Shown here piece by piece: positions 8,455-16,285 of a stretch of 59,875 nt of DNA; position 1 is the stretch's first letter, and every line of letters begins with the position of its first letter. Both the position numbers and the translations under genes were made by a program. The notes under the pieces were generated by a model, which was not told the origin of the DNA, did not search any database, and was given only the letters and a program-made list of their open reading frames with translations. The DNA is from an uncultured Christensenella sp. (GTDB taxonomy: Bacteria > Bacillota > Clostridia > Christensenellales > Borkfalkiaceae): NCBI GenBank assembly GCA_910578765.1, contig CAJTRW010000002.1, positions 20,914 to 80,788 of the forward strand, written 5' to 3'.

Positions 8455-9281
8455 TTGTTCAGCCGTTTGGCAACAGCTTCGTCCAAATAGAACGCCGGCG
8501 AACCGATTTTATGTCTGCCGTCGGCAAAATGCGTATCGGAACCGCCCGTAATTTCCAGCCCGAAAGCCGCTGCCGTCTCCTTATAGTATGCCGTCTCTGT
8601 TACAGTATGCGTAGTATAAACGGCTTCTATCCCGTACAGACCGCGGTCTTTAAGTTTACCTATTAATTCCAGCAAACGGCTTTTACTCATTGCTATTCTG
8701 CCCGGATGAGCAAGCGAACACACGCCGCCGCCTGCCGCAACCGCTTCCACCGCACGCGACGGCGAAGGTCTGCCTATATCCGAAAAGGCGCATCTTCCGG
8801 ACGCAAGATATTTTTCGTAAAAGGCGAAAGCGTTGCCGCAGTAGCCCTTTTCCGCACAAGCGCGCGATATATGCATTGTATGCACGGGAGCGCGGTCGTG
8901 CTTTCGGTATTTAAGTATTTCGTCCAAAGAAATTTCAATTCCGTTACGGCGCAGCTTGGCAATTATGTCCTCCGCCCGCGCGAAGGAACTTAAATACAGC
9001 TCGTCCAAAAACTGTTTGAAATCTGAATTATCAGCGTCCGCGCCGTAACCGAGAATATGAATTTTAACGCCGTTTTCGTATGCGGAAACTTCTATTCCGT
9101 TTACAGATCTCAAACCGGCGCCCGCGCAAAGAGACTCCGTTTCTTTGCATGCGAGCATACAGTCGTGGTCGGTGACCGAAATAAGCCCGACGGCGTTATT
9201 CTTCGCCTCGGCAACAGCATCCGCGGGCGACATAAGTCCGTCGGAATAGTATGTGTGAATGTGCAAGTCAGCCCTGATCAA
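8451..9281 (-). CDS. PHP-domain phosphoesterase (YciV/TrpH-like)
   Basis: A PHP metallo-phosphoesterase related to the YciV/RNase AM group, which acts on nucleotide or oligonucleotide phosphates. Metal-binding motifs are complete: ADLHIHTYYSDG near the N-terminus, SVTDHD, GIEVSAY, SLAHPGR and GGSDTH near the C-terminus. I place the start at the TTG at 9279-9281 because it overlaps the TGA of recF (TTGA) and comes four residues before the first metal motif, giving 276 residues. An in-frame start at 9332 would add 17 residues inside recF and is less likely. The downstream VanW gene uses the same TTGA coupling. The natural substrate cannot be read from sequence. Confidence 0.88.
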   Translation of the reverse strand: MIRADLHIHTYYSDGLMSPADAVAEAKNNAVGLISVTDHDCMLACKETESLCAGAGLRSVNGIEVSAYENGVKIHILGYGADADNSDFKQFLDELYLSSFARAEDIIAKLRRNGIEISLDEILKYRKHDRAPVHTMHISRACAEKGYCGNAFAFYEKYLASGRCAFSDIGRPSPSRAVEAVAAGGGVCSLAHPGRIAMSKSRLLELIGKLKDRGLYGIEAVYTTHTVTETAYYKETAAAFGLEITGGSDTHFADGRHKIGSPAFYLDEAVAKRLNN

Positions 9282-10363
9282 CGTTTTACCGCCCCGCCCT
9301 CTATTTTTATTTTGTTCACTTCCCTGCCGCACAGAACGCGCTCCGCATGGGTACAGGTGAGTACAGTCTGTAAACCGTGCGTGCGTCCGACAAGCTTTTT
9401 ACGGCGCGGCAAGTCAAGCTCGCTCATTACGTCGTCCAGAATAAGCACGGGATATTCGCCCGAAATTTTTTTGAAAATTTCCACCTCGGCAAGCTTTACG
9501 GAAAGTGCGGCGGTGCGCGTCTGTCCCTGCGACGCGAAATTTTTTGCGTCCGCGCCGTCGATTTTTATATCCAGATCGTCGCGGTGCGGACCCGACGCGG
9601 TAAAGCCCAGTCTTATATCCCTCTCGTAATTTGCGGAAAGCTCGTCGAAAAGCCGCTTTGTAAGCTCCTCCTCGCCGCCTTTATATTTCTTTTCGGGGGA
9701 AATTTCCAGCTTCTCCGCGCCGTCCGTCAGATAAGAATGTATTTCGCTTGCCACGGGAGAGAGCATTGCGCAGAACTCGGCGCGCTTGAAGGCTATCGCC
9801 GCGGCATACCTGCACAGTTGCTCGTCCCAGACGGGCAGCGTTTCGTACACGAGGGACAAATCCCTGTTTTTAAGAAGATTGTTGCGCTGTTCCAAAATTT
9901 TATTGTACCGCATCAAAGCTATATAGTACGGCTTGTTAAGCTGGGAAATGGAAACGTTCAAAAACCTGCGCCTTTCGTCCGGCCCGTCCTGTATAAGTCT
10001 TAACTCCTGCGGGGAAAAAAATACGCTGAAAATATTGCCAAGAATATCCGCATTGCGCGTTATTTTATTGCCGTTTATACGTACCTCGCGGCTGTTTTCG
10101 TAAATGCAGGCGGAAATTTCTATTTCACCGTAAGCGCCTTCCGCAAGCGCGGAAATTTCGGCGCAGTTTGCGCCGTGCATGATAAGCTGCTTATCGCGGC
10201 GGCTTCTCGGCGACGCGCCCGTACAAAGGTAAAAGACAGCTTCCGCGCAGTTGGTTTTGCCCTGCGCGTTCCGCCCGAACAGAACGTTTAATCCTTCGGA
10301 AAAGTCTATACTTTCGTTCACGTAATTTCTGAAATTTTTCAATTTTAAATTTTTTATACGCAT
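9278..10363 (-). CDS. recF: DNA replication/repair protein RecF
   Basis: RecF is an SMC-like ATPase that helps load RecA at gaps through RecOR. The protein is 361 residues, the usual size. It starts with the family pattern MRIKNLKLKNFRNY, has Walker A GRNAQGKTN (30-38), a signature region ASQGQTRTAALSVKLAE and Walker B LILDDVMSELD near the C-terminus. In most Firmicutes recF follows dnaA-dnaN-yaaA on the same strand. Here it runs divergently from dnaA with 110 nt between, and dnaN is absent. A TTGAGT-N17-TATAAT promoter lies in that gap. Two genes follow by TTGA overlaps, so recF probably heads a three-gene operon. Confidence 0.96.
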   Translation of the reverse strand: MRIKNLKLKNFRNYVNESIDFSEGLNVLFGRNAQGKTNCAEAVFYLCTGASPRSRRDKQLIMHGANCAEISALAEGAYGEIEISACIYENSREVRINGNKITRNADILGNIFSVFFSPQELRLIQDGPDERRRFLNVSISQLNKPYYIALMRYNKILEQRNNLLKNRDLSLVYETLPVWDEQLCRYAAAIAFKRAEFCAMLSPVASEIHSYLTDGAEKLEISPEKKYKGGEEELTKRLFDELSANYERDIRLGFTASGPHRDDLDIKIDGADAKNFASQGQTRTAALSVKLAEVEIFKKISGEYPVLILDDVMSELDLPRRKKLVGRTHGLQTVLTCTHAERVLCGREVNKIKIEGGAVKR

Positions 10364-10383
10364 TTATCTTAAAAACACTTTAT

Positions 10384-10410
10384 TTTGGATAAGATTTGTA
10401 GTATAATGAT
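10384..10410 (+). promoter_or_regulatory. Candidate dnaA -10 region with a near-match DnaA box
   Basis: The plus strand carries TATAATGAT at 10402-10410, the other arm of the inverted repeat. No good -35 is visible 16-18 nt upstream. Bases 10384-10392 read TTATCCAAA on the minus strand, one mismatch from the DnaA box TTATCCACA. A DnaA-bound site here could repress dnaA; that is inference from one imperfect match. Confidence 0.4.
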
Positions 10411-10426
10411 TTTCACTTACTACATC

Positions 10427-10455
10427 ATTATAACAAATTATTCGGAAAAACTCAA
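10427..10455 (-). promoter_or_regulatory. Promoter of recF
   Basis: TTGAGT (10455-10450) and TATAAT (10432-10427) on the minus strand are 17 nt apart. The -10 box is one arm of a perfect 9-bp inverted repeat with the plus-strand TATAAT at 10402-10407, so recF and dnaA transcripts would begin only a few nt apart and each would run across the other promoter. Confidence 0.65.
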
Positions 10456-10473
10456 AGGATTATCGGCTGAATT

Positions 10474-11826
10474 ATGGCAGAAAAGGGGAATTTGGATTTT
10501 ATATACAATCCTATAAAGGTAAAGATGCGCGAGCTGGTCTCGCTTATCAATTATACCACTTATATCGAAAAGTTGGAGCCCGTCGAAATAGACGGCAGAT
10601 TTATCGTACTGCAAACCCCTAACGAGACATTTGCAAAATACATCACGGGTACGCTTGCCGACAAAATGCGCGAAGCGATTATAAAAGCCGACGTGGGACT
10701 TACCGATTTCCGCTTAAAGGTCGAAGGCGGCGAGGGTTACGCATACAACGCGCCGGAGGAAGCCGACAGCTACGCTCCGCCCGCCAATCTCGACCCGAAG
10801 TTCACATTCGACAGCTTTGTCGTCGGCAAGAATAACGAATTCGTCCACGCCGCCGCGCTTTCGGTCGCCAACGACCCCGCCGGCACATATAACCCTTTAT
10901 TCATTTACGGCGGAACCGGACTTGGCAAGACTCACCTTATTCAGGCTATCGCCAATAAAGTCGTAAACGAAAAGCCAAACCTCAAAGTAATTTACGTCAC
11001 CTGCGAGCAGTTTGTCAACGAGATAATAGACACAATGTTTACCAGCCGCGGTCCCGACGCGCGCGACAGGGGAAACAAATTAAGACAGTATTACCGCAAC
11101 GCGGACGTACTTATTATAGACGATATACAATTTATTGAAAACAAAAAAGCCGTTCAGGAGGAATTTTTCCATACCTTTAACGAGCTTGTTTCCAAAGGCA
11201 AGCAGATAGTAATTTCTTCCGACCACCCCCCCAAGGAGCTGACCGCACTGGAAGAAAGACTGAGAACGCGCTTTTCGGGCGGACTTCTTTTCGATATCCT
11301 CCCCCCCAACTTCGAAACGAAAATAGCTATTTTGAAGCGCAAATCTTTTGAAAAGAAATGTCTTGTGCCGGACGACGTTTTAACCTTTCTTGCACAGGAC
11401 TCGGGCGACGACGTAAGGACGCTTGAAGGCAGACTGACGAAGGTAATTTTCGCCTCCAAGCTGCATGAGGAGCCTATTACGATAGCCCTTGCGAGAAGCG
11501 CGCTGAGCGAAGCCGTGTCAGAGCCGGGCAAGGAAGAAATTACGCCCGAAAACGTTTTGACCGCCGTAGCGGGATATTACAGAATTTCAAAACAGGACAT
11601 ACTGGGAAAAAGCAAAAAGAAAGAGCTGGTTATTCCCAGACAGATTTGCTGCTATCTCATGTGCGAGCTGCTTTCGCTTCCTCTTATTTCGATAGGCAAA
11701 GTACTTGGCGGACGCGACCACACCACCATTCTTTATTCAAGGGATAAGGTCGACGAGATGTGCCGCGTAAACGACAAAATAGCGAAAGACGTAGACGATA
11801 TCAAAAACATTATACTGAAAAAATAA
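10474..11826 (+). CDS. dnaA: Chromosomal replication initiator DnaA
   Basis: DnaA is the AAA+ protein that opens the replication origin. All four domains are present in 450 residues: an N-terminal DnaB-interaction domain (about 1-85), a short linker, an AAA+ core with Walker A GGTGLGKT (146-153) and Walker B VLIIDD (212-217), and the C-terminal DNA-binding domain with the signature GGRDHTTILYSRDKV. The ribosome site is poor: AAAGGA lies about 14 nt upstream. Unlike the standard order, dnaN does not follow; mnmG does. The flanking gap lacks a DnaA-box cluster, so this locus is not clearly the origin. Genes on both sides of dnaA-mnmG are mainly on the minus strand, which also argues against an origin here. 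Confidence 0.98.
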   Translation: MAEKGNLDFIYNPIKVKMRELVSLINYTTYIEKLEPVEIDGRFIVLQTPNETFAKYITGTLADKMREAIIKADVGLTDFRLKVEGGEGYAYNAPEEADSYAPPANLDPKFTFDSFVVGKNNEFVHAAALSVANDPAGTYNPLFIYGGTGLGKTHLIQAIANKVVNEKPNLKVIYVTCEQFVNEIIDTMFTSRGPDARDRGNKLRQYYRNADVLIIDDIQFIENKKAVQEEFFHTFNELVSKGKQIVISSDHPPKELTALEERLRTRFSGGLLFDILPPNFETKIAILKRKSFEKKCLVPDDVLTFLAQDSGDDVRTLEGRLTKVIFASKLHEEPITIALARSALSEAVSEPGKEEITPENVLTAVAGYYRISKQDILGKSKKKELVIPRQICCYLMCELLSLPLISIGKVLGGRDHTTILYSRDKVDEMCRVNDKIAKDVDDIKNIILKK

Positions 11827-11874
11827 TTTTAATGATTTACCGCGCCGTTGCGCGCGGCAATTGCGCAAACAGGG

Positions 11875-11898
11875 GGCGCGGGCAAAAACGCCCGCGCC
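11875..11898. other. Perfect GC-rich hairpin just upstream of mnmG
   Basis: GGCGCGGGC (11875-11883) and GCCCGCGCC (11890-11898) form a 9-bp all-GC stem with loop AAAAAC, ending 9 nt before the mnmG ATG. There is no T-tract, so it is not a standard terminator. It would cover the normal ribosome-binding region. A second, shorter GC inverted repeat (CCGCGC/GCGCGG) lies at about 11840-11857. Confidence 0.7.
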
Positions 11899-11907
11899 GT
11901 TAATTAT

Positions 11908-13758
11908 ATGAAAACTTTCGTTGAAGGACATTACGACGTCGCCGTAATCGGCGCGGGACACGCCGGTTGCGAAGCCGCGCTTGCCTGCGCGAGACTGGGG
12001 CTTAAAACGGTTATGCTGACCCTTAATTTGGACAGCATAGCCTTTATGGCGTGCAACCCGTCCATAGGCGGCACGGGCAAGGGTCACATCGTGCGCGAAA
12101 TAGACGCGCTTGGCGGCGAAATGGGCGTGAACGCCGACAAGACCGCCATTCAGATGCGCATGCTTAACGAGGGAAAGGGCGAAGCCGTGCAGTCCCTGCG
12201 CTGTCAGTGCGATAAAAACGCATACCACCGCGAGATGAAGCGCACGCTGGAAAATACCGAAAACTTAAAAATAGTCCAGTGCGAAGCCGCCGAAATTCTT
12301 ACCGACGCGGGACGCGTCGCGGGCGTCATGACGACCTACGGCGGAATTTTCGACTCCCGCGCGGTCATAATTGCTACGGGAGTTTATCTCAACGCCGAAA
12401 CCGTCACCGGGGAACTGCGCAAAAAAAGCGGGCCTAACGGTTTTGCCCCCGCCACCGCGCTGACGGAAAGTCTTATAAAACTCGGCTTCAATGTAAGAAG
12501 ATTCAAAACAGGCACCCCCGCCCGTCTCGACGCGAGAACGGTCGACTTCGGCAAATGCCAAATTCAGGAGGGCGAAAACGGACTTCCCTCCTTTTCTTTC
12601 CTTAACGGGAAAGCCGACAAGAATTCAAGCGTATGCTACCTCACTTATACGAACGGTGAAACGCACGCAATTATTTTAAACAATTTAGACCGTTCGCCGC
12701 TGTACAACGGCGACATTACCTCCACGGGTCCGAGATACTGCCCCTCGATAGAAACAAAGGTTGTCCGGTTCAAAGACAAGGACAGACATCAGATTTTTCT
12801 CGAACCAGAGGGCTTGGACACAAACGAGATTTACGTGCAGGGAATGTCATCCTCCATGCCGCACGAAACGCAGAAGCAGATGTACCGTTCCGTTGCGGGG
12901 CTTGAAAACTGCGATATAATGCGCTACGCTTACGCGATAGAATACGACTGCATAGATACGTTGGACGTGTATCCCACTTTGGAATACAAAAAAATAAGCG
13001 GACTTTACACCGCCGGACAGATAAACGGAACTTCGGGTTACGAGGAAGCCGCCGCGCAGGGACTTATTGCGGGAATAAATGCGGCGTATAAGATACTGGG
13101 CAGACCCCCCTTCATTCTGGGGCGCGACGAAGCGTATATCGGAGTTATGATAGACGACCTAGTGACAAAGGGCACTGAGGAGCCGTACAGAATTATGACG
13201 TCGCGCGCGGAATACAGACTTGCTTTGAGGCACGATATTTCCGATTTGCGCCTTACCGGAAAAATTGCAGATACCGCGCTTTACACCGAGCAAAGAAGAA
13301 AAATTTACGAACGGAGAAAAAAGCTGTACGCGCAGGCGCTTGCGGAGCTTGACGGCAAACCCGAACGGAAAGACGCCGTAAAAACGGTAAACGGGATTCC
13401 CGTGGCGGGCTTGTCTTACGCGGACCTTATCAGGCGGGGCTGTTCCTTAAAAGATGTATGTGAAGCGTTCGGGATTTTGAAAGACTTCCCCGACGACATA
13501 ATAAAATCCGCCGAAACGACGGTAAAATACGACGGCTATCTTAAAAAGACGGCTCAACAGATAGAAAAAGCGAAAAAGCTTGAAAGCAAAGCCATCCCGG
13601 CCGACTTGAATTACGACGAAATAAAGGGGTTGAGATTGGAAGCGCGCGAACAGCTTAAACGCGTACGCCCTCTTACTCTGGGGCAGGCGGGAAGAATTTA
13701 CGGAGTAAACCCCGCCGACGTGACCGTGCTTATCGTCTGGCTGGCGACGAAAAAATAA
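11908..13758 (+). CDS. mnmG: tRNA uridine-34 carboxymethylaminomethyl enzyme MnmG (GidA)
   Basis: MnmG works with MnmE to build the 5-carboxymethylaminomethyl group on wobble uridine of several tRNAs, using FAD. From the ATG at 11908 it has 616 residues, normal for the family. It shows the FAD-binding VAVIGAGHAGCEAALA near the N-terminus, the signature NPSIGGTGKGHIVREIDALGGEMG-like block (seen at about residues 48-70), TGxxLNAET, and FAD-contact YDCIDTLDVYPTLEYK and GLYTAGQINGTSGYEEAAAQG. A further in-frame TTG at 11848 exists but would translate the GC-rich hairpin; the ATG begins where family proteins begin. No clear ribosome site is seen. It may be cotranscribed with dnaA (81-nt gap). mnmE is not in the window. 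Confidence 0.96.
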   Translation: MKTFVEGHYDVAVIGAGHAGCEAALACARLGLKTVMLTLNLDSIAFMACNPSIGGTGKGHIVREIDALGGEMGVNADKTAIQMRMLNEGKGEAVQSLRCQCDKNAYHREMKRTLENTENLKIVQCEAAEILTDAGRVAGVMTTYGGIFDSRAVIIATGVYLNAETVTGELRKKSGPNGFAPATALTESLIKLGFNVRRFKTGTPARLDARTVDFGKCQIQEGENGLPSFSFLNGKADKNSSVCYLTYTNGETHAIILNNLDRSPLYNGDITSTGPRYCPSIETKVVRFKDKDRHQIFLEPEGLDTNEIYVQGMSSSMPHETQKQMYRSVAGLENCDIMRYAYAIEYDCIDTLDVYPTLEYKKISGLYTAGQINGTSGYEEAAAQGLIAGINAAYKILGRPPFILGRDEAYIGVMIDDLVTKGTEEPYRIMTSRAEYRLALRHDISDLRLTGKIADTALYTEQRRKIYERRKKLYAQALAELDGKPERKDAVKTVNGIPVAGLSYADLIRRGCSLKDVCEAFGILKDFPDDIIKSAETTVKYDGYLKKTAQQIEKAKKLESKAIPADLNYDEIKGLRLEAREQLKRVRPLTLGQAGRIYGVNPADVTVLIVWLATKK

Positions 13759-13764
13759 AAATTT

Positions 13765-13795
13765 ACGGCTCGGAATAATTCCGAGCCGTCTTTTT
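13765..13795 (+). terminator. Terminator of mnmG, shared with the convergent gene
   Basis: ACGGCTCGGAA and TTCCGAGCCGT form an 11-bp stem with a TAA loop, followed by CTTTTT on plus. On minus the stem is followed by AAATTTTTATTTTT. It can serve both the mnmG transcript and the convergent operon ending at 13794. Confidence 0.9.
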
Positions 13796-14630
13796 AATTT
13801 TTGCCGTCAAGATTTGCGAAAACGTCCGTCGCGGAAACTTCGTGCGATTTCACTATATCGAAGTAAGGATCGCCCGAAAAATCCCTCGTTTTGGTATATT
13901 CGCCGCCGAGAGCCTCTATGGCGTATTTCAGTTCCCTGTACTCGATAAAATTTACACCTTCCTCGTCTATTTTATCAAGAAGATATTTCAATGCTCGTTC
14001 GTCGCCGTAAGCGGCCAGATAACTTGCGTGCATAGGCACGTTGTCGGGGTCGGTGCGGAATTCTTTTAAAAGAATATCGAATATTTTATCCGACTTTATG
14101 ACCGAACGTGACATGATTTCCAACATATATTCCCGCTCGACGCCGTTTATGTAGTTTTCGACGGCCTCCGCGGCAACCTCGTCAGCCTTTTCCTTTAAAA
14201 AATCCGCACAGCGGTCTTTCAAATCCTCGCTGCTGTCTTTATCGATTAAAAGGCTCATGTACTTTTTAAGCGCCTTGGATTCCGCTCCGAGTATGCTTAT
14301 GGCATAGTCGCGCTCGTCCCCGCTTCCGTCCAAAAGCGGAAGTAAAAGGTCGACCGCTCCCCTGCTTTCTATTGCCGAGCAGAGAAATTCGCTTACGGGC
14401 ACGCCCTGTTTGAGATGCGTGCGCAACGCTTTGACAAGCTCAGTATCGCTCATCTTCGCATAGAAGCCGTTTGGCGTGTCGCCGACCGACTTTATAAACG
14501 TGTCGCCGAACTGCTTGTAAAGCTTGGGAATCAAATCCTCCCACTCGCTCTCCTTATGCTTGCCGTTGTCGTTTAAAATGTAGTCGCTCAGTTTTTTATC
14601 GAACATTCCGTCGAAATCGTACAGCTTCAT
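13794..14630 (-). CDS. Helical-repeat protein of unknown function
   Basis: I do not recognise the family. The start at ATG 14628-14630 (278 residues, MKLYDFDGMFDKKLSDYI) has GGGGGA 5 nt upstream and overlaps the TGA of the TPR gene (ATGA). A further in-frame start upstream would lie inside the TPR gene. The protein is acidic and soluble, with no signal or membrane segment. The middle reads as pairs of helices resembling HEAT repeats (VDLLLPLLDGSGDERDYA; YLAAYGDERALKYLLDKI). The conserved coupling to the TPR gene and hslO suggests the products act together or are made in set ratios. It ends at the shared terminator. Function unknown. Confidence 0.8.
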   Translation of the reverse strand: MKLYDFDGMFDKKLSDYILNDNGKHKESEWEDLIPKLYKQFGDTFIKSVGDTPNGFYAKMSDTELVKALRTHLKQGVPVSEFLCSAIESRGAVDLLLPLLDGSGDERDYAISILGAESKALKKYMSLLIDKDSSEDLKDRCADFLKEKADEVAAEAVENYINGVEREYMLEIMSRSVIKSDKIFDILLKEFRTDPDNVPMHASYLAAYGDERALKYLLDKIDEEGVNFIEYRELKYAIEALGGEYTKTRDFSGDPYFDIVKSHEVSATDVFANLDGKN

Positions 14631-16285
14631 AATTCCCCCAAAATACGCGAAATACCGCTTTCGGACGCACCGAAAAATTCGCTTAAATTTTTGCGCGTAA
14701 TCTGCGCCTCGCACACGCCGGAACGAAGATACGCCGCGGCGGTAAGCGCGTCCGCGTCAGCCGAATACGACAGCGCGCCGCGTTCCTGCATTTCCGCATA
14801 AAGACCTTCGCACGCCTTTGCGAAAGCTTCGCCGTAAGACGAATCTATTACCGCGAAATGGGCGCAAAGTCTGGCGTAAGCGGTTATGAAATTTTTGCGT
14901 TTCGCCCTGCCGAGGCTGAGCGCGCGGAAATCCACACGTTTATAAATATGGCATATGACTACGCCGAAAGAGTTATCCTCGTTACGTCCGCCCAACAGCG
15001 TCAGAATATGCACTTTGATGCCGTCCGACAAAAATGCGTTTAAAAGCATGTCGCACACGACCGAGTCCAGCTCCGCCTTCACCGCGCAGGTCGCCGCAAG
15101 ATATTGAAGCTCGCTGTCGTCGGCACCCTCCGTTTCGTCGAAGCACCACTTTATGCAGTCCGAAATATCCAGAATTCCGAAAAGCTTTTTTGACTCCGCC
15201 TGAGAAAGCCCCGCAACCGCCGCAAGCGTTTTAAGCGAATTTTCGCGCATTTCCTGCGGCAGGCGGTAAAAATAACTGAATTCCCTTTTTTCGCCGTTTT
15301 CAACTGCTTTACGCGCGGCGTCGTAGTAGTAACGCGCGCAAAGCGCGTCAGGATAAACCGTAACAAGTTTGTCGAACGTATCGAAACACTCGGTATATTT
15401 TCCGCTGTTGAAGGCGGAAACCGCCTTAAAATACAACACGGAGCAGTCGTAACCCAGCTCGTCCTCCAATCTGGTAAAAAGCTCGTACGCCTCTGCATGC
15501 ATCTTGTTTTCGCAACAGACGGTCGCTATTTTATATATATCGTCAGTGGACTTTACGTCCAGCGAAAGCAGCTTTTCCGCCAGAGCGCGGCTTTCGTCAT
15601 TCTTTTTCTGTTCGGTTTTAACCGCCGCAAGAGTCGTCAACGCCTGCACGTTGTCCGGATATTTTTCCAGAATAGCCAGACACTCCGCCTCCGCCTGCTC
15701 GCACTTGTCGCAGATAATATTGCACATGGCGATATAATTGCGCGAAGAACGGTATGCCGCGTTACCCTCGTCAACCTTATCGAATTCGTCAATCGCCTTT
15801 TCGTACTCGCCGCGCTTCATAAGCTCTATCCCGTCCGAAATTACGTCCGAATAGTCCGCTATTGCGGGCGGCCAGACGAATTTTAACGGGTTGTCCTCCG
15901 CGCTGAGGAACGAGTTTATGATATCCCTGCGTTCCTCGGTGTCAAGCTCGTCCGCGTCCTGCAAAAGCTTGTTGTAGTAAAATGCGGAAAAATGTTCGTT
16001 GCCGAGATTCATATAAGCGACGGCAAGTCCTTCGTAGGCTTCCGTGCAATCGTAACCGTTTTCGCTGTCGATAAACTTGAACCAGTAATTTACGCACTTT
16101 TCGTAAAGCCCTATATCGTCGTAAATTTCGGCGTACAGCATAAAAGAGTCGCCGTCGTTACAGTGAAGCTCGGCGTTTTTATTAAGCATTTTAAGCGCGC
16201 TAATATAGTTGTGGTCGTCGACCATATCCGCTGCGACGCCTATAAGTCTGTCGCTGCTGAAGTCGATGTCTATCGTCTTAGTCAT
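14627..16285 (-). CDS. TPR protein with a C-terminal helix-turn-helix-like end
   Basis: The ATG at 16283-16285 overlaps the TGA of hslO (ATGA) and gives 552 residues; a further in-frame start upstream would lie in hslO. Tetratricopeptide repeats are clear in the first 330 residues, for example residues such as AYEGLAVAYMNLGNEHFSAF, GIELMKRGEYEKAIDEFDKV and ECLAILEKYPDNVQALTTLA. The last 40 residues (AAAYLRSG, then ITRKNLSEFFGASESGISRI) look like a helix-turn-helix or cyclin-fold end. That would suit a sensor or adaptor that also binds nucleic acid, but this is inference. There is no signal peptide. The specific family is not recognised; it may be an adaptor for the neighbouring helical-repeat protein. 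Confidence 0.82.
   Translation of the reverse strand: MTKTIDIDFSSDRLIGVAADMVDDHNYISALKMLNKNAELHCNDGDSFMLYAEIYDDIGLYEKCVNYWFKFIDSENGYDCTEAYEGLAVAYMNLGNEHFSAFYYNKLLQDADELDTEERRDIINSFLSAEDNPLKFVWPPAIADYSDVISDGIELMKRGEYEKAIDEFDKVDEGNAAYRSSRNYIAMCNIICDKCEQAEAECLAILEKYPDNVQALTTLAAVKTEQKKNDESRALAEKLLSLDVKSTDDIYKIATVCCENKMHAEAYELFTRLEDELGYDCSVLYFKAVSAFNSGKYTECFDTFDKLVTVYPDALCARYYYDAARKAVENGEKREFSYFYRLPQEMRENSLKTLAAVAGLSQAESKKLFGILDISDCIKWCFDETEGADDSELQYLAATCAVKAELDSVVCDMLLNAFLSDGIKVHILTLLGGRNEDNSFGVVICHIYKRVDFRALSLGRAKRKNFITAYARLCAHFAVIDSSYGEAFAKACEGLYAEMQERGALSYSADADALTAAAYLRSGVCEAQITRKNLSEFFGASESGISRILGEL

Noticed and set aside
10364..10473. Origin of replication with DnaA boxes
   Set aside because: Only one near match (TTATCCAAA) was found and no AT-rich unwinding region with a box cluster.
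11848..11907. Upstream TTG start for mnmG
   Set aside because: It would translate the GC hairpin into sequence unlike any MnmG N-terminus; the ATG at 11908 fits the family.
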